The notes: generated by a model not told the origin, from the letters alone. A DNA stretch of 64,000 bases from Buttiauxella agrestis ATCC 33320 (GCA_024169445.1 JALKFA010000001.1:496001-560000), one strand, 5' to 3'; positions 34,557 through 47,777 are shown, counted from the first letter of the stretch. A program made the numbers and translations.

Positions 34557-36011
34557 CTACAGCCCGCCAATATGCAAGGTTTTGACTTCCAGAAACTCAT
34601 CCAGGCCCAGTACCGAGCCTTCTCGCCCTAGTCCAGATTCTTTCACTCCGCCAAACGGCCCCAACTCAGTCGACACCGCACATTCGTTAATACCAATCAT
34701 CCCACTTTCAAGTGCTTGCGAAACGCGGAATACACGCGATAGATTTTGAGTATAGAAGTATGCTGCCAAACCAAATGGCGTATTATTCGCCCGCTCAATA
34801 ACTTCCCCTTCCGTTTTAAAACGGAAGCAAGCAGCGAGTGGCCCGAAGGTTTCTTCATGTGCCAGTTTCATTTCATCGCTGGCATCGACAATCACCGTGG
34901 GCTGCCAGAAGTTGCCCCCCAACGCATGGCTCTTACCTCCCACCAGCACTTTGCCACCTTGTGCGATAGCATCTTCGATATGCTCACGTACTTTATCGAC
35001 TGCGGATTTTTCAATTAATGGCCCGACAACCACGCCCTCTTCCAGGCCGTTACCGACTTTCAGTGCCTTAACCGCATCGGCCAGTTTATTCACGAACTGG
35101 TCATAAACACCGTCCTGAATAAAGAAACGATTCACGCTAACGCAGACCTGGCCTGCATTACGGAATTTGTTAGCAATGGCCCCTTTCACTGCGTCGTCGA
35201 TATCCGCGTCATCAAAGACGATATAAGGCGCATTACCGCCTAATTCCATCGACACTTTCTTCATGGTTTCCGCGGCGTTGCGCACTAATGTTTTGCCAAC
35301 TGCCGTAGAACCGGTAAACGAAATTTTACGAACCGCGTGGCTCGCCATTATCGCGTCGCTAATTTCTTGCGTGTTCCCTGCGACGGCATTTAATACCCCA
35401 TCAGGTACCCCGGCTTTTTTTGCCAGCGCCAGTAAGGCAAAGGCTGATAGTGGTGTGTTGTTAGCTGGTTTAATCACGCCAGTACAACCCGCAGCAAGCG
35501 CCGGGCCGAGTTTGCGTGTCAGCATCGCCATGGGGAAATTCCACGGAGTAATTGCCGCGACAACACCAATTGGCTCGCGGGTTGCCAGAATGCGTGATCC
35601 AGGTTTGGCTGGAGGGATAATTTCACCATTTGCCCGTTTGGCCTGCTCAGCGAACCACTGGATAAAACTTGCGGCGTACTCAACCTCACCTTCCGCCTCT
35701 TTCAGCGGCTTGCCTTGTTCGGTGGTCATTAAGCGCCCGAGCCAGGCTTTGTTCTCAATAATTAACTGGAACCAACGGTAGAGGATGGTTGAACGTTCTT
35801 TGGCGGTTTTTGCACGCCATGCAGGAAAAGCTTTAGCGGCTGCGGCAATCGCATCTTCAGCTTCCTTTTTGCCTGCTTTTGCGACTTTAGCGACAACTTC
35901 ACCGGTGGCAGGATTGAGAACGTCGAAGGTTTCGTTCAGCTTGTGCCATTCACCATTGACCAGATAACCCGTGTTAAATAATTCACTATCCTGGAGTGCC
36001 TGATTTGTCAT
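34557..36011 (-). CDS. NAD(P)-dependent succinate-semialdehyde-type dehydrogenase
   Basis: Aldehyde dehydrogenase of 484 residues, closest by eye to GabD/Sad succinate-semialdehyde dehydrogenases. Visible motifs: [11 protein letters not shown] (Asn158), the cofactor-binding [10 protein letters not shown] and FTGSTAVGK, the general base Glu256 in MELGGNAP, and the nucleophile Cys290 in [13 protein letters not shown]. It starts at an ATG with a GGGAG site. No gabT, gabP or regulator is adjacent, and in E. coli yhcO is followed directly by aaeB, so the gene is extra at this site. The substrate is inferred from family resemblance; other semialdehydes are possible. Confidence 0.85.
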   Translation of the reverse strand: MTNQALQDSELFNTGYLVNGEWHKLNETFDVLNPATGEVVAKVAKAGKKEAEDAIAAAAKAFPAWRAKTAKERSTILYRWFQLIIENKAWLGRLMTTEQGKPLKEAEGEVEYAASFIQWFAEQAKRANGEIIPPAKPGSRILATREPIGVVAAITPWNFPMAMLTRKLGPALAAGCTGVIKPANNTPLSAFALLALAKKAGVPDGVLNAVAGNTQEISDAIMASHAVRKISFTGSTAVGKTLVRNAAETMKKVSMELGGNAPYIVFDDADIDDAVKGAIANKFRNAGQVCVSVNRFFIQDGVYDQFVNKLADAVKALKVGNGLEEGVVVGPLIEKSAVDKVREHIEDAIAQGGKVLVGGKSHALGGNFWQPTVIVDASDEMKLAHEETFGPLAACFRFKTEGEVIERANNTPFGLAAYFYTQNLSRVFRVSQALESGMIGINECAVSTELGPFGGVKESGLGREGSVLGLDEFLEVKTLHIGGL

Positions 36012-36055
36012 AATTTTCTCCCGTTATGAATTGCGCATCCAATAAGTATAGATAC

Positions 36056-36080
36056 AAAAAAGCCGACGCAGGCGTCGGCT
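36056..36080 (-). terminator. aaeXAB operon terminator
   Basis: On the minus strand AGCCGACG / CGTCGGCT with a four-base loop is followed by a T run, a few bases after the aaeB stop. It separates aaeB from the downstream aldehyde dehydrogenase, arguing that the latter has its own promoter. Confidence 0.93.
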
Positions 36081-36084
36081 CGGG

Positions 36085-38046
36085 TTAGGCATTTATCAGG
36101 GCATGCTGGTATTTATGCAACACATGCGCCAGCCGTTTCACCGGTTCGGTGACTTGTAGCGGCGCCTCCCAAACACGCAATTTCTCCTGGTAAATATCCA
36201 GCTCCTCCAATAATTGTTTGAAGTAGCGCTGTTTTTTATCATCACTTGATGCCGAAGTAAGCTTATCAGCCGTGTTTCGCAACTGGCGATGGAATGCTGA
36301 GAGATCATCATTCACCGGGATCGGTGCATCACGTAATCGCTGGTGCGCGATAATCAATGTCAGCGCCAGGCGGTAACGATCGATATCACCCGGGAACATA
36401 TTGAGCAGTAAGAAAAGCTGCTGATAGAGCGCTGGCAGATGGTTTTCTTTACGGCGCGCTTTGTTGGTGGTCAGCGCAGAAACTGCCGCAGAAACAAATT
36501 GATTAAGCAGCGTGCGGCCCGTGCGCTCTTTTGAATTATCGCGGATAAGCAAGATAACCATCATCGCCAGGAAACAACCCACTATTTGCCCCAATGCGCT
36601 GTCCAAAAACGAGCTGAAATGAAACGTCATTGGGTTATCTAAAACGATAATATTGATGGTACTTGCCAATGCCCCCATCGACCCTAAGCGGCGCTTTTGT
36701 ACTTCAATGCCCATAAAGAAACCCAGCAATGCAAGGCTGATGCACAGCAGCAACATACTTTGCTGAGTCGACGGAATCACCACTAAAAAATAGAACGCAC
36801 CGAGCGGCAAAGCGGCAATGGTACCGTACAGAAAATCAATCGCCACCATGCGCGGATTGGGTAAACGCATCGCCAGCGACGTCACAACGGCAATCATAAC
36901 CATCGCACCACTGCCCGATGTCCAGCCTGTCCATAACCAAAATAAGCAGCCAAGAATGCAGGAAATCGTGGTACGCCAGAAGTTTATCATCGCGTGATGC
37001 CCTTCTGCAGACTGCACTTTGATGACCACTTCCTGGGTCAAAACCTCTTCTTCCACCGCGCTAATACGGGTGTTGCTGATAACGCCACGTTTTAGCAACA
37101 GATAGCGGCTGAACGCGCCTACCCAACTGCTTATTGTGGCGGGTGTATTTTTATCGCCAGTGTATGAAATGGCTCTGCGGATAACTTTCACCTGCTTATG
37201 AACATCAGCAGCGGTTTCTACAGGTAACTCAAACAACATACGGAATTCCGGAGTCATATATTCCGGACGCGTGTTTTGAATCAGAAATGTTTCGCAAGCC
37301 TGGGTGATAAGCGTTAGCGAGAGCGAGTTGATCGCTTTCAGGCGGCGATTAGCACGATTCCAGCGTGAGGATTCAATATTGAGATTCCCGCGCATCCCTT
37401 CCAGAGCGGTAGTGCGACGCACCAGGCCACTCCAGGCCTTATCAACTTCCTCTTTATCACCATGAGCAATACACAACTGCATCAGGCGATAGTGGTCCAC
37501 CAGCAGGTTATCCAGCTCACGATCAATTTCTTGCTTAATGGAACGCGGGGAAAAAATTAAATCGGCAAGAATCGCGCAAACAATACCAATCACAATCTCA
37601 CTACACCGCTCGACCGCAAATTGTGGGGTGACAAGCGGGTTGGCTTGAATGGTGATAACAATGATTAACGCCGTGTAGCCAGAAAGCCCCCAGGCGTAGG
37701 AATTTTCAACTTTAACCAGCGAGGAAATCCAGGTACAAAAACCAGCCCAAATACAGCATACCAACAGCATCACAACAGGTGCACGAATCATTGAAGTGAT
37801 GATTAACAGCGCTGCAATACAGCCAATAAAAGTACCGATGATACGCAGCATTCCGCGATAACGAATCGCCCCTGAATAGGGTTCACCGCCAGCCGCAAAC
37901 GCCGGGCCAGCCGCTACAATCGCCGCAGTTAGCACCGCCCAGCGCGGAGTTTCCAGTTGAAAATGGAAACCAACAAACACCGCCAACACGATGGCAAACG
38001 CCAACTTGAAGGCAAAGCGCAAATGTAAGTGCGAGATGAAATACAT
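36085..38046 (-). CDS. aaeB: p-Hydroxybenzoic acid efflux pump subunit AaeB
   Basis: Inner-membrane pump for aromatic carboxylic acids, working with the adaptor AaeA. The 653 residues (E. coli 655) have two sets of hydrophobic helices separated by a cytoplasmic region of about 200 residues, the FUSC/ArAE family pattern. Conserved pieces include [20 protein letters not shown] near the N-terminus and [19 protein letters not shown] in the second set. It lies 12 bases after aaeA. Confidence 0.96.
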   Translation of the reverse strand: MYFISHLHLRFAFKLAFAIVLAVFVGFHFQLETPRWAVLTAAIVAAGPAFAAGGEPYSGAIRYRGMLRIIGTFIGCIAALLIITSMIRAPVVMLLVCCIWAGFCTWISSLVKVENSYAWGLSGYTALIIVITIQANPLVTPQFAVERCSEIVIGIVCAILADLIFSPRSIKQEIDRELDNLLVDHYRLMQLCIAHGDKEEVDKAWSGLVRRTTALEGMRGNLNIESSRWNRANRRLKAINSLSLTLITQACETFLIQNTRPEYMTPEFRMLFELPVETAADVHKQVKVIRRAISYTGDKNTPATISSWVGAFSRYLLLKRGVISNTRISAVEEEVLTQEVVIKVQSAEGHHAMINFWRTTISCILGCLFWLWTGWTSGSGAMVMIAVVTSLAMRLPNPRMVAIDFLYGTIAALPLGAFYFLVVIPSTQQSMLLLCISLALLGFFMGIEVQKRRLGSMGALASTINIIVLDNPMTFHFSSFLDSALGQIVGCFLAMMVILLIRDNSKERTGRTLLNQFVSAAVSALTTNKARRKENHLPALYQQLFLLLNMFPGDIDRYRLALTLIIAHQRLRDAPIPVNDDLSAFHRQLRNTADKLTSASSDDKKQRYFKQLLEELDIYQEKLRVWEAPLQVTEPVKRLAHVLHKYQHALINA

Positions 38047-38058
38047 GTCAGCCTATGC

Positions 38059-38991
38059 TTAGCCGAACTCACGCAAACGATGCATGAATTTAATGAATAC
38101 CGAATCGTGGTTGATATCTCTGTCTTTATCGCCAGTCACAACAACCGTGGCCGTGGTTCCCGCCGGGAAAAGGTTAGCTTGCTGATCATCAAGACGAATT
38201 CTCACGGGCACACGCTGTGCCAAACGCACCCATTCCAGGTTTGAATCAACCGTCGCCATCCCTTTTGCATCTTTGGTACTGCTGGCGTTAGTCACCCCGG
38301 CAGAAATGCTATCAACCGTGCCGCGTAATACGCGATTACTGCCCAGTGGCGTGATTTGTACCCGGAAACCTGGGCGAATACCGTCAAGCTTGGTCTCTTC
38401 CATGTAGGCCAGAATGTAGAAACTACCCTGTTTTACCAACGCTACCGCCGTGGAACCACGGGTAATAAACTCGCCAGAGTAGACATTCAGGTTGGTTATC
38501 CAACCATCAGCAGGCGCGCGGATAATCGTGCGTTGCAAATCCAATGCAGCCAAATCACGGGTTGCTTCGGATTTTGCTAATTGATGCAGAACGGTTTGTA
38601 GCACGTTGTTAGATTGGTCAATTTCTTCCCGTGACATCGCCTGGGTGCCCAGTGAATTACGACGCCCAGCTTCACGGCGTTTCTCCCCGGCCAAAACCTG
38701 GTAATAAGCGACATCGGCCTGGGCTTGCTCCAGGGCTTTCTGATAACGTGGCTGATCGATGGTGAAGAGAATCTGATCTTTCTTTACCAGTTGGTTGTCA
38801 TGGACTTTAACGTCAGTGATTAAACCCGATACGTCCGGAGCAATCGCGACAACATCTGCGGTGAAGCGGGCATCACGCGTCCACGGGGATTCGGTATAAA
38901 ACACCCAGGCACGGAAGATAGCGATGAAAGCCAGCAGCACCAAAATCAGTGTGATGGCCGTGCGGGTCATTTTTCTTGTAAGTGCTTTCAC
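38059..38991 (-). CDS. aaeA: p-Hydroxybenzoic acid efflux adaptor AaeA
   Basis: Periplasmic membrane-fusion protein linking AaeB to the outer membrane. I choose the GTG at 38991 ([16 protein letters not shown]), which has a GAGG site at five bases and gives 310 residues, the E. coli length; an ATG at 39006 would overlap the aaeX end and remains possible. One N-terminal anchor helix (about 10-30) is followed by the biotinyl-lipoyl and HlyD-type barrel segments ([39 protein letters not shown]). Confidence 0.93.
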   Translation of the reverse strand: MKALTRKMTRTAITLILVLLAFIAIFRAWVFYTESPWTRDARFTADVVAIAPDVSGLITDVKVHDNQLVKKDQILFTIDQPRYQKALEQAQADVAYYQVLAGEKRREAGRRNSLGTQAMSREEIDQSNNVLQTVLHQLAKSEATRDLAALDLQRTIIRAPADGWITNLNVYSGEFITRGSTAVALVKQGSFYILAYMEETKLDGIRPGFRVQITPLGSNRVLRGTVDSISAGVTNASSTKDAKGMATVDSNLEWVRLAQRVPVRIRLDDQQANLFPAGTTATVVVTGDKDRDINHDSVFIKFMHRLREFG

Positions 38992-38998
38992 ATCAACC

Positions 38999-39202
38999 TC
39001 AAACAAACAGGCGCGAGATTAGATAAAACAGGCAGCAATAAAGCGCTGTATTAAATAATGCCGGGTGCCAGACAAAATCATAAATCCCCGTCGGAGTCAG
39101 CAGACGGCGAACCAACCAGAACAGCGCCAGCGAAAGAATTAGCTCGAAGAATATCGGCGGAAAAGAAAGACCGAATATCACGATAACGGGAAATAGACTC
39201 AT
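38999..39202 (-). CDS. aaeX: AaeX small membrane protein
   Basis: A 67-residue protein with two hydrophobic segments, first gene of the aaeXAB operon and the length of its E. coli counterpart. Its function is unknown; the family (DUF1656) is found beside aromatic-acid efflux pumps. It starts at an ATG at 39202 and ends 7 bases before the chosen aaeA start. Confidence 0.93.
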   Translation of the reverse strand: MSLFPVIVIFGLSFPPIFFELILSLALFWLVRRLLTPTGIYDFVWHPALFNTALYCCLFYLISRLFV

Positions 39203-39327
39203 GTTAACCTTGCAGAAAATTCGGAAGACACCAACCCAGGAGCTGCCAGAAATGCTGCGCTAACGACTGATACGGGTGGTGTTAGTAATAATATATTAAC
39301 GTAATTGTTAGCGGGTTATCTATAATG

Positions 39328-39343
39328 TGTGATCTAAATCACT
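39328..39343 (+). promoter_or_regulatory. CRP-like site in aaeX-aaeR divergent region
   Basis: TGTGA-TCTAAA-TCACT matches nine of ten conserved CRP bases. It lies 18 bases before the aaeR start, overlapping the downstream edge of a TATAAT hexamer (39321-39326) that could be the aaeR -10. Binding there would hinder aaeR and might affect aaeXAB, whose start is about 130 bases away on the other strand. Confidence 0.45.
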
Positions 39344-39361
39344 TTTAAGCCAGAGTGAACA

Positions 39362-40295
39362 ATGGAAAGACTTAAACGCATGTCGGTGTTTGCCAAAGTG
39401 GTCGAGCTTGGCTCTTTTACCGCAACGGCCAGGCAGCTGGAAATGAGCGTATCGTCCATCAGCCAAACCGTTTCCAAACTTGAAGATGAGTTACAGGTAA
39501 AGCTGTTAAACCGCAGCACGCGTAGCATCGGGCTGACTGAGGCCGGTAAAATCTACTACCTCGGCTGCCGCAAGATGCTGCACGAAGCGCAAGAGGTGCA
39601 TGAGCAACTCTACGCTTTTAACAACACGCCAATTGGTACGCTGCGTATCGGCAGTTCTTCAACTATGGCACAAAATGTCCTCGCGTCCATGACCGCCGAG
39701 ATGCTCAAAGAGTACCCCGAGTTAACGGTTAATCTGGTGACAGGCATTCCCGCGCCCGACCTGATCGCTGATGGTCTGGACGTAGTGATTCGTGTAGGTG
39801 CTTTACAGGATTCCAGTCTGTTCTCGACACGGCTCGGATCGATGCCGATGGTGATTTGCGCCGCCAAAAGTTATCTCCAGCAAAATGGCACGCCGGAAAA
39901 GCCGGCCGATCTTGCCAGTCACTCGTGGCTGGAATACAGCATTCGTCCGCATAATGAATTCGAGTTGATAGCACCTGAAGGGCTGACGACGCGGATGATC
40001 CCGCAAGGGCGCTTCGTGACCAATGATCCCATGACATTAAGTCGCTGGCTAAAAGTGGGGGCTGGTATCGCTTATGTCCCGTTGATGTGGGTGATCGATG
40101 AGATCAATGACGGAACGCTTGAGATCTTACTGCCGAGTTATCAATCCGACCCGCGTCCGGTATACGCGTTGTATACGGAAAAAGATAAGTTGCCGTTGAA
40201 AGTACAGGTCTGCATTAACTACCTGACTGAATATTTCGTGAAGGTTTCGCACCTCTATCAAGGGGTACGAGATAAGAAAGGACGTGCGATAGAAA

Positions 40296-40309
<14 letters not shown>
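39362..40309 (+). CDS. aaeR: LysR-type regulator AaeR
   Basis: LysR-family regulator of the divergent aaeXAB operon, induced in E. coli by aromatic carboxylic acids. The 315 residues (E. coli 309) have the N-terminal winged helix (about 5-64; FTATARQLEMSVSSISQTVSKLE) and a two-lobed periplasmic-binding-type effector domain (about 90-295). The start at 39362 follows the CRP-like site and a possible -10. Its stop codon is inside the loop of the shared terminator with tldD. Confidence 0.95.
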
Positions 40310-41808
<1,499 letters not shown>

Positions 41809-41856
41809 CTAAAGGCATATCTATTGAGCTTGCGGCAATTAACCGCGCACGTCAAA

Positions 41857-44800
41857 TCACTTAGCCTCTTTCAGCCTTGGCTGGCGGAGCACTTCATTGA
41901 TTTGCGGTTTATCGACCGATCCTGTGATGTGGTAGCGCAGTACAGATATTTTGCTCCATAGCGGCCCTAACACTTTGCTGGCGGCGAATACCGCAGCACC
42001 GATGATGGGGTTCACCACGAATGCCGTTGCCACGCCGACGGTGGCAGAAATTTCTGGTGCAATAACAGCTTCAACATCAAGTCGACGCTGAACTAAATCG
42101 ACCGAGCCTTTCATGCCAATATCGGCTTCCAGTCCGTCCACCAGCGTATCATCGCTGTTCAGAACCCCGTCTTTAATCCAGGCGGTACTACGGATGGAAT
42201 CAAAGTAGAAACCTTCACCAAAGGTGTCGCTGAAGTCGAAACGCAGTTTACGCATCAACGCATCGACACTGACTAAACGCAGCAATTGTCCGGCGTGGCC
42301 TGTACCCAGATCAGCAATTTGCCCTTTGCCTAATTTGATATGAAGAATACCGTTTAATGAGGCAAGCTGCGGCTGCCACGGTTTATCACGCCAGTGTAAA
42401 TCATAGTCTGCATCAAACGATGAGCCTTGAATCGGCGTTTTGACGCCAAAGAAGTTGGTCGCAGCATCAAGTTTTTTGCCGTGTAGTTTGCCTTTTAAAG
42501 ACGTGCGTTCTTCTGCCGGGTTATTCACCCACACACCGCTGGCGGTAAGCTTTGCAAATCCGGCATCGATTAACCCGTTTTCCAGTTGTAGCGTGTTTCC
42601 TTTGACGGCGAAATCACCGTCAATACGGCCATATTTTTGCCCCCAAAGCCAACACTCGCCACAGCGAAGTTGTAAATCAGGCCATTCACGGAAATCAATC
42701 GCTTCATTGCCTTCCAACGGTGAAGCACTGGTCGATTTGGCTTTGCTATTACCCCAGTCAGGGTTGAAATAGAGATACTTGATTGCTGCACGCCACGGTG
42801 CATTGTTTTGTATCGTCAACGAGCCATTCACTTCACGCCCCTGCGCTTCGACGCGCGTGTCATTCGTAATGGCCTGGGAAACCAGACTCAGGTTGTTCCA
42901 TTGCTGGCCAGCAAACGTCAGCGAAGGCGTGCGCAGTGTGACGTTAGTTGGGAATGATGCCGAGTTCCCCACGCTTTCCACCGCTCCATGGCTAAACAAC
43001 GCCAGCCATTGCGCACCATCCATCGCCGGAAGATCCAGTTCTAAGCCGGAGTTATCAGGTAATGGAGGAACGGTTTGGCTATTGGTTGCCCAAATTGCCC
43101 GGTCAAGAGTGAGTTTTTTATTCAGTAGCCAACGGCTGGAGAAATGATTTTTCGCACCGGAGTTACCCGTCAGATCGAAACTATCGAGATTTCCTTTCAC
43201 CGCGACATTCAACGGTAGCGCTTGCCCCGCTGATTTATCGACAGGAGCAGGTAAGTGACTGCTCACATTTTTCAAGTCTGCGGCGACGTTGATCTGGTAA
43301 TTCGGTTCTCCGCGATAAGGAAGCGTAATCGCTACATCGCCTTTCCACGGGACATTGCCACTCAATTCTTTGCTGATGGGTTCAGGGATAATACCCATTT
43401 TTGTCGGCTGCCAGTCGCCCAGCAAATTGACGCCAATCTGGTAGTCTTTCACGCCCGTTTTAGTATTGAAATCAATGCCAATCGGTTGGTTAAACCAGGT
43501 GGCTTTTAACGGTTCACTTTGCAAATCACCATTCACAAAGCTGAACTTACCGCTCAGGTTACTCAACGTGCTGGAGAGCGGTTTAATCAACAAGGTATTG
43601 TTCTTGAGCTGAACATCGCCCGAAGCGGTAGTCATTTTACCGTTCAGCGGGATATCCAGATGTAAGCGAGCATTCACATCGCCGCCAATCTGGAGTTCAT
43701 CCAGTGCAGCAGACAGAGAATCTTTGAGCGGAGTTTCTTTGAAATACGGCCCAACCGCACTGCCCGGGCCAGTGATGTCAGAATCGACTAACAGCTTTTG
43801 CTTTTTGTAATCCGGGATATTTGCCGTCAGATTACGCCCGGTCACACCACCCAGTTTCACTTCATCCGATTTCATCCACAAACCGTTATTGATGAAATCC
43901 AGACTAATATTCAAGTTGTCTAATGCTGGCCAGTCAGGCTGGAAGGCAAATTTAGCGTTATACAGCGGGACGTAGACCTGGAACTGACCTTCGTTATGCA
44001 CATAAGGGAAAAGACGCGGATTGCCGCCATACACTAGCGTCGCGTTATCGGACTCGCCTCCTTGTATCGCACCGCTGAGGTAATCAACCAGCTGTTTTCC
44101 CATCAGGTTTTCAGGGAAGTAACGCCAGGCATCACCGCCATTATGCGTACTAATTCCGGCCAAAATCCCCAGCCAGGGTTCATCGCCTGTCGGCTGATAG
44201 TAGCGGAAGTCACCCGCAGCCCAGACAGAACGGGCTTTCACATCCAGATTTTTGCCATCAAGCTGGAAACCCGCGGCATTCTTCTGCCATTCGAGCGTGG
44301 CAACGGCTCGTTCAACTTCCAGCGGGGCACGGAATACGCCCACGTATGGCATTTTGGCGTCAATAACCTGCGCATTAAGCTGCCCGTGCCCGACACCACC
44401 GGTGACCGACCCCGAGAAGTGTTCGACGCCGGGTAACATTTTCCATTGCTTCCAGCTAACGTCCTTCCAGCGCCCTTGCATACGAGTGTTTTCGGTCTGC
44501 TGAAGAGGAATATCCACGGCCAGCACATCAATGTGCCCGCGTGGTTGCAGCGTGTTCCAGATTTCACCGAAATCCGGTGAAATCTTCTCTGCAATCGGTA
44601 ACAAACCGGTGAAGCTTTCCAGCTCCATATTAGTGGCACGTACACGTAACTCATCGCTGCGCGTACTCTCTTTTCCACCAACATTTTGCGGAGCAACCCA
44701 CGCCAGTGATAAAGAACCTTTGGGCCAGGTTTTACCATCAAGGGTGATATTGGTCGATGGAATGGCAATATCCCAGCCCGCAGCAGAACGATTGACACGT

Positions 44801-45657
44801 GCCATCAAATTATCAACCGACATCTGATGCCCGGTGTTTTTCCCAGCCCAGCTGGCACCACCTTGCTTCAACCAGACGTTGCCACCTGAAATATCACCCG
44901 CTTTGATATCCATCCAGGCTTCGAGGGTAAACTCAGCGGTCTGCAAGTCGATATTGTCTTCCATCCAACGACCAAGCCACGGTTTCATATCAACATTTTC
45001 AGCCTGTAGCCAGACTTTACCGATGTTCAATAAGCCATTTTCGTCACGCAGATCCATGCGTACTTTCGCCACGCCGTGTTGGCCGTTAAAGCTCGATAAG
45101 CTGACCAGCCCTTCGGCGCGGTGACGGTTTTTGGAGTTAAGCCAGGTGAGTTGTGGAATGGCGAGTTCGGCGCGCTGGCCAGAAATCGTCAGGAAACTAA
45201 GGGAACTGTCGCGAAGATCAAAGTGATCGAACTGGCGTAAAAAGAGATCGCTGATTTTACCCGGCTCGAGTTTGCTATCCCCTTTGTTTCGACTTAACGG
45301 GGTATTGGTGCGCACCTGCAATTGGTAAAAAGTGAGGTCACGGAACTGCCAGCGGGCGTGCAAAATACTTTGCCAGAGATCGAGCGCCAACGTGACACGT
45401 TTCACGCTCATCTCACCACCATCTTTCAAGCCCGCTTTGATATCGCGGACATCAAGCGTTGGGCCATAGTTTTCCCAGTTGGCCTGGATCTGGCTGGCAT
45501 CGACGGGGGTACCCGTCATGGCTTCAATTCTTTCGAGCAGCGCTGGACGCCAGGCATCGAGGTGCGGCAAAACCAGCCGCAAACCACTCACCAGCAGTGC
45601 GACGATAACGATCAACGTTGCGCCAGTGATCAGCAGAATGCCGGGCAGTCGCCTCAC
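41857..45657 (-). CDS. yhdP: AsmA-like phospholipid transport protein YhdP
   Basis: Large envelope-spanning bridge-type protein that, with TamB and YdbH, moves phospholipids to the outer membrane. The GTG at 45657 (MRRLPGILLITG) has a strong AAGGAG site and gives 1266 residues, exactly the E. coli length; an ATG 12 codons upstream is not used. One N-terminal helix (about 5-27) anchors a long repeated beta-sheet groove (DUF3971), and the AsmA-like C-terminus has TVGVATAFVVNPIIGAAVFAASKVLGPL. rng lies upstream after 59 bases. Confidence 0.95.
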   Translation of the reverse strand: MRRLPGILLITGATLIVIVALLVSGLRLVLPHLDAWRPALLERIEAMTGTPVDASQIQANWENYGPTLDVRDIKAGLKDGGEMSVKRVTLALDLWQSILHARWQFRDLTFYQLQVRTNTPLSRNKGDSKLEPGKISDLFLRQFDHFDLRDSSLSFLTISGQRAELAIPQLTWLNSKNRHRAEGLVSLSSFNGQHGVAKVRMDLRDENGLLNIGKVWLQAENVDMKPWLGRWMEDNIDLQTAEFTLEAWMDIKAGDISGGNVWLKQGGASWAGKNTGHQMSVDNLMARVNRSAAGWDIAIPSTNITLDGKTWPKGSLSLAWVAPQNVGGKESTRSDELRVRATNMELESFTGLLPIAEKISPDFGEIWNTLQPRGHIDVLAVDIPLQQTENTRMQGRWKDVSWKQWKMLPGVEHFSGSVTGGVGHGQLNAQVIDAKMPYVGVFRAPLEVERAVATLEWQKNAAGFQLDGKNLDVKARSVWAAGDFRYYQPTGDEPWLGILAGISTHNGGDAWRYFPENLMGKQLVDYLSGAIQGGESDNATLVYGGNPRLFPYVHNEGQFQVYVPLYNAKFAFQPDWPALDNLNISLDFINNGLWMKSDEVKLGGVTGRNLTANIPDYKKQKLLVDSDITGPGSAVGPYFKETPLKDSLSAALDELQIGGDVNARLHLDIPLNGKMTTASGDVQLKNNTLLIKPLSSTLSNLSGKFSFVNGDLQSEPLKATWFNQPIGIDFNTKTGVKDYQIGVNLLGDWQPTKMGIIPEPISKELSGNVPWKGDVAITLPYRGEPNYQINVAADLKNVSSHLPAPVDKSAGQALPLNVAVKGNLDSFDLTGNSGAKNHFSSRWLLNKKLTLDRAIWATNSQTVPPLPDNSGLELDLPAMDGAQWLALFSHGAVESVGNSASFPTNVTLRTPSLTFAGQQWNNLSLVSQAITNDTRVEAQGREVNGSLTIQNNAPWRAAIKYLYFNPDWGNSKAKSTSASPLEGNEAIDFREWPDLQLRCGECWLWGQKYGRIDGDFAVKGNTLQLENGLIDAGFAKLTASGVWVNNPAEERTSLKGKLHGKKLDAATNFFGVKTPIQGSSFDADYDLHWRDKPWQPQLASLNGILHIKLGKGQIADLGTGHAGQLLRLVSVDALMRKLRFDFSDTFGEGFYFDSIRSTAWIKDGVLNSDDTLVDGLEADIGMKGSVDLVQRRLDVEAVIAPEISATVGVATAFVVNPIIGAAVFAASKVLGPLWSKISVLRYHITGSVDKPQINEVLRQPRLKEAK

Positions 45658-45716
45658 GAAAATCTCCTTGTTTGCCGCCGGAGCGGAACTCAAATCTGCA
45701 CTATCCGTGCAGCGAG

Positions 45717-47186
45717 TTACATCATAACGACGTCGAATTGCTCTTGATTATAGAGCGGCTCGATCTGAACTTTGACTTGCTTGCCGACAAAAATTTCCAC
45801 TTCTGCCAATGAATGGGACTCTTCGCTTTTCAGCGCTTCCCCCACAGCTGGTGATGCGTAAACCAGGAAACGGTCGGAATCATAAGCATGATGCACGCGC
45901 ACAATTTCACGCATAATTTCATAACACACCGTTTCAACCGTTTTCACCGTACCGCGACCATGGCAAGTTGGACAATCGTTGCAAAGCACATGTTCAACAC
46001 TTTCACGCGTGCGTTTGCGTGTCATCTCAACCAGCCCAAGCTGTGAGAAACCATTAATACTGGTTTTCACGCGATCTTTACTCAATGCCTGCTCGAGGGA
46101 GTGCAGCACGCGTCGGCGATGGTCTTCATTACTCATATCGATGAAATCAATAATGATTATGCCGCCGAGATTACGCAAACGTAACTGGCGAGCTATCGCC
46201 TGTGTCGCTTCAATATTGGTATTGAAAATGGTGTCATCAAGATTGCGGTGGCCAACGAAAGCCCCGGTATTGATATCCACAGTCGTCATCGCTTCAGTCT
46301 GGTCGATAACCAGGTAACCACCTGATTTCAGCTCAACTTTTCGCTCCAGCGCACGTTGGATTTCGTTCTCAACGTCGAACAAATCAAAAATAGGCTGGCG
46401 ACCGCTGTAGTGTTCGATTTTGTTGTGCATTTCCGGCATGTATTCTGCGGTAAATTCCAGCAGCATGTCGTAAGTCAGACGGGAGTCGACACGAATTCGG
46501 TCAAGAGCGGCATCAGCAAAATCACGCAGTACGCGCTGCGCCAGTGCTAATTCACCGTAAAGTTGGCAGCGGGTTTTGTTACGTTTTTTGCGCTCGCTGA
46601 CTTTGGTCCAGACACGCTTGAGGTAAGCCGCATCTGAAGCTAAATCGTCTTCGCATACGCCTTCAGCCGCGGTGCGAATAATGAATCCGCCTTGCTCATC
46701 GCAATACGCATTCACTACACGTTTAAGACGTTCACGCTCGGCTTCACTTTCAATGCGCTGGGATACGCCAACGTGGGAAGCTCCTGGCATAAAGACCAAA
46801 TAACGAGATGGCAGCGTGATATCGGTAGTCAAACGAGCACCTTTGGTTCCCAGCGGGTCTTTCACCACTTGAACCATTAAGTCCTGGCCCTGACGCACCA
46901 ACTCGGAGATATCGCGTACGGTGAAATTTTTCTGCTCTTCTCCCGCCACACATTCGGTATGCGGCATGATGTCAGAAGCGTGAAGAAACGCTGCCTTATC
47001 AAGGCCAATATCTACAAATGCCGCCTGCATCCCGGGAAGCACCCGGCTTACACGACCTTTGTAGATATTCCCTACGATCCCGCGGCGTGCTTCGCGTTCA
47101 ATGTGAATCTCTTGCAGTATTCCACCATCAATGTAAGCCACCCGAGTTTCCGATGGCGTCACGTTGACTAATAATTCAGCCGTCAT
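45717..47186 (-). CDS. rng: Ribonuclease G
   Basis: Endoribonuclease paralogous to RNase E that matures the 16S rRNA 5' end and degrades some mRNAs. The start at 47186 ([15 protein letters not shown]) gives 489 residues, as in E. coli. An S1 domain (about 39-128) is followed by the catalytic DNase-I-like core with Asp304 ([10 protein letters not shown]) and Asp347 (IIIDFID), and the zinc link [11 protein letters not shown]. It overlaps the end of yhdE by 11 bases; both belong to the mre-linked cluster. Confidence 0.97.
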   Translation of the reverse strand: MTAELLVNVTPSETRVAYIDGGILQEIHIEREARRGIVGNIYKGRVSRVLPGMQAAFVDIGLDKAAFLHASDIMPHTECVAGEEQKNFTVRDISELVRQGQDLMVQVVKDPLGTKGARLTTDITLPSRYLVFMPGASHVGVSQRIESEAERERLKRVVNAYCDEQGGFIIRTAAEGVCEDDLASDAAYLKRVWTKVSERKKRNKTRCQLYGELALAQRVLRDFADAALDRIRVDSRLTYDMLLEFTAEYMPEMHNKIEHYSGRQPIFDLFDVENEIQRALERKVELKSGGYLVIDQTEAMTTVDINTGAFVGHRNLDDTIFNTNIEATQAIARQLRLRNLGGIIIIDFIDMSNEDHRRRVLHSLEQALSKDRVKTSINGFSQLGLVEMTRKRTRESVEHVLCNDCPTCHGRGTVKTVETVCYEIMREIVRVHHAYDSDRFLVYASPAVGEALKSEESHSLAEVEIFVGKQVKVQIEPLYNQEQFDVVMM

Positions 47187-47769
47187 GTTTTCCTCGTCCA
47201 TCACGCAATGCGTGAAAATTACTCAGCAATTCATAAGTTTCAACAAGCGGTAAACCGACTACTGCATGATAGCTGCCATTAATCTTCCTGACAAAACAGC
47301 CACCAAGCCCTTGAATACCGTATGCACCTGCTTTATCCATCGGTTCACCGCAGGCCACATAACCCGCGATATCCTGTTCTGATAATGCACGAAAAGTCAC
47401 TTCAGTCGTTACCAGACAATCCAGCAAAGATTCACGGTCTGCCAGCGCAACAGCCGTCATTACCTGGTGCTGATTCCCGGATAACATACGCAACATCTCA
47501 GCAGCGTGTTGTTCATCTTTAGGTTTTTCCAACACCTTGCCATTGTAGATAACAATCGTATCGGCACCCAGAACAGGTAAGTCATGTTGCGCGAGCGCAA
47601 CGCCCGCCCGCGCTTTATCACGCGCCAGGCGCACGACATACTGCTTTGCGCTTTCATGGCTAAGACGCTGTTCTTCTACATCAGTAATGATGCGCTCAAA
47701 CGACACACCCAACTGAGTCAGTAATTCCTGACGACGCGGGGAGCCGGATGCCAGATACAAAGATGTCAT
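47176..47769 (-). CDS. yhdE: dTTP/UTP pyrophosphatase (Maf family) YhdE
   Basis: House-cleaning nucleotide pyrophosphatase that hydrolyses dTTP, UTP and modified pyrimidine nucleotides. The ATG at 47769 ([17 protein letters not shown]) gives 197 residues, as in E. coli; a TTG two codons upstream is not needed. Maf motifs [13 protein letters not shown] and the [12 protein letters not shown]-type loop (here [12 protein letters not shown]) are present. It sits 8 bases after mreD and overlaps rng. Confidence 0.96.
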   Translation of the reverse strand: MTSLYLASGSPRRQELLTQLGVSFERIITDVEEQRLSHESAKQYVVRLARDKARAGVALAQHDLPVLGADTIVIYNGKVLEKPKDEQHAAEMLRMLSGNQHQVMTAVALADRESLLDCLVTTEVTFRALSEQDIAGYVACGEPMDKAGAYGIQGLGGCFVRKINGSYHAVVGLPLVETYELLSNFHALRDGRGKHDG

Positions 47770-47777
47770 GTTCAATC

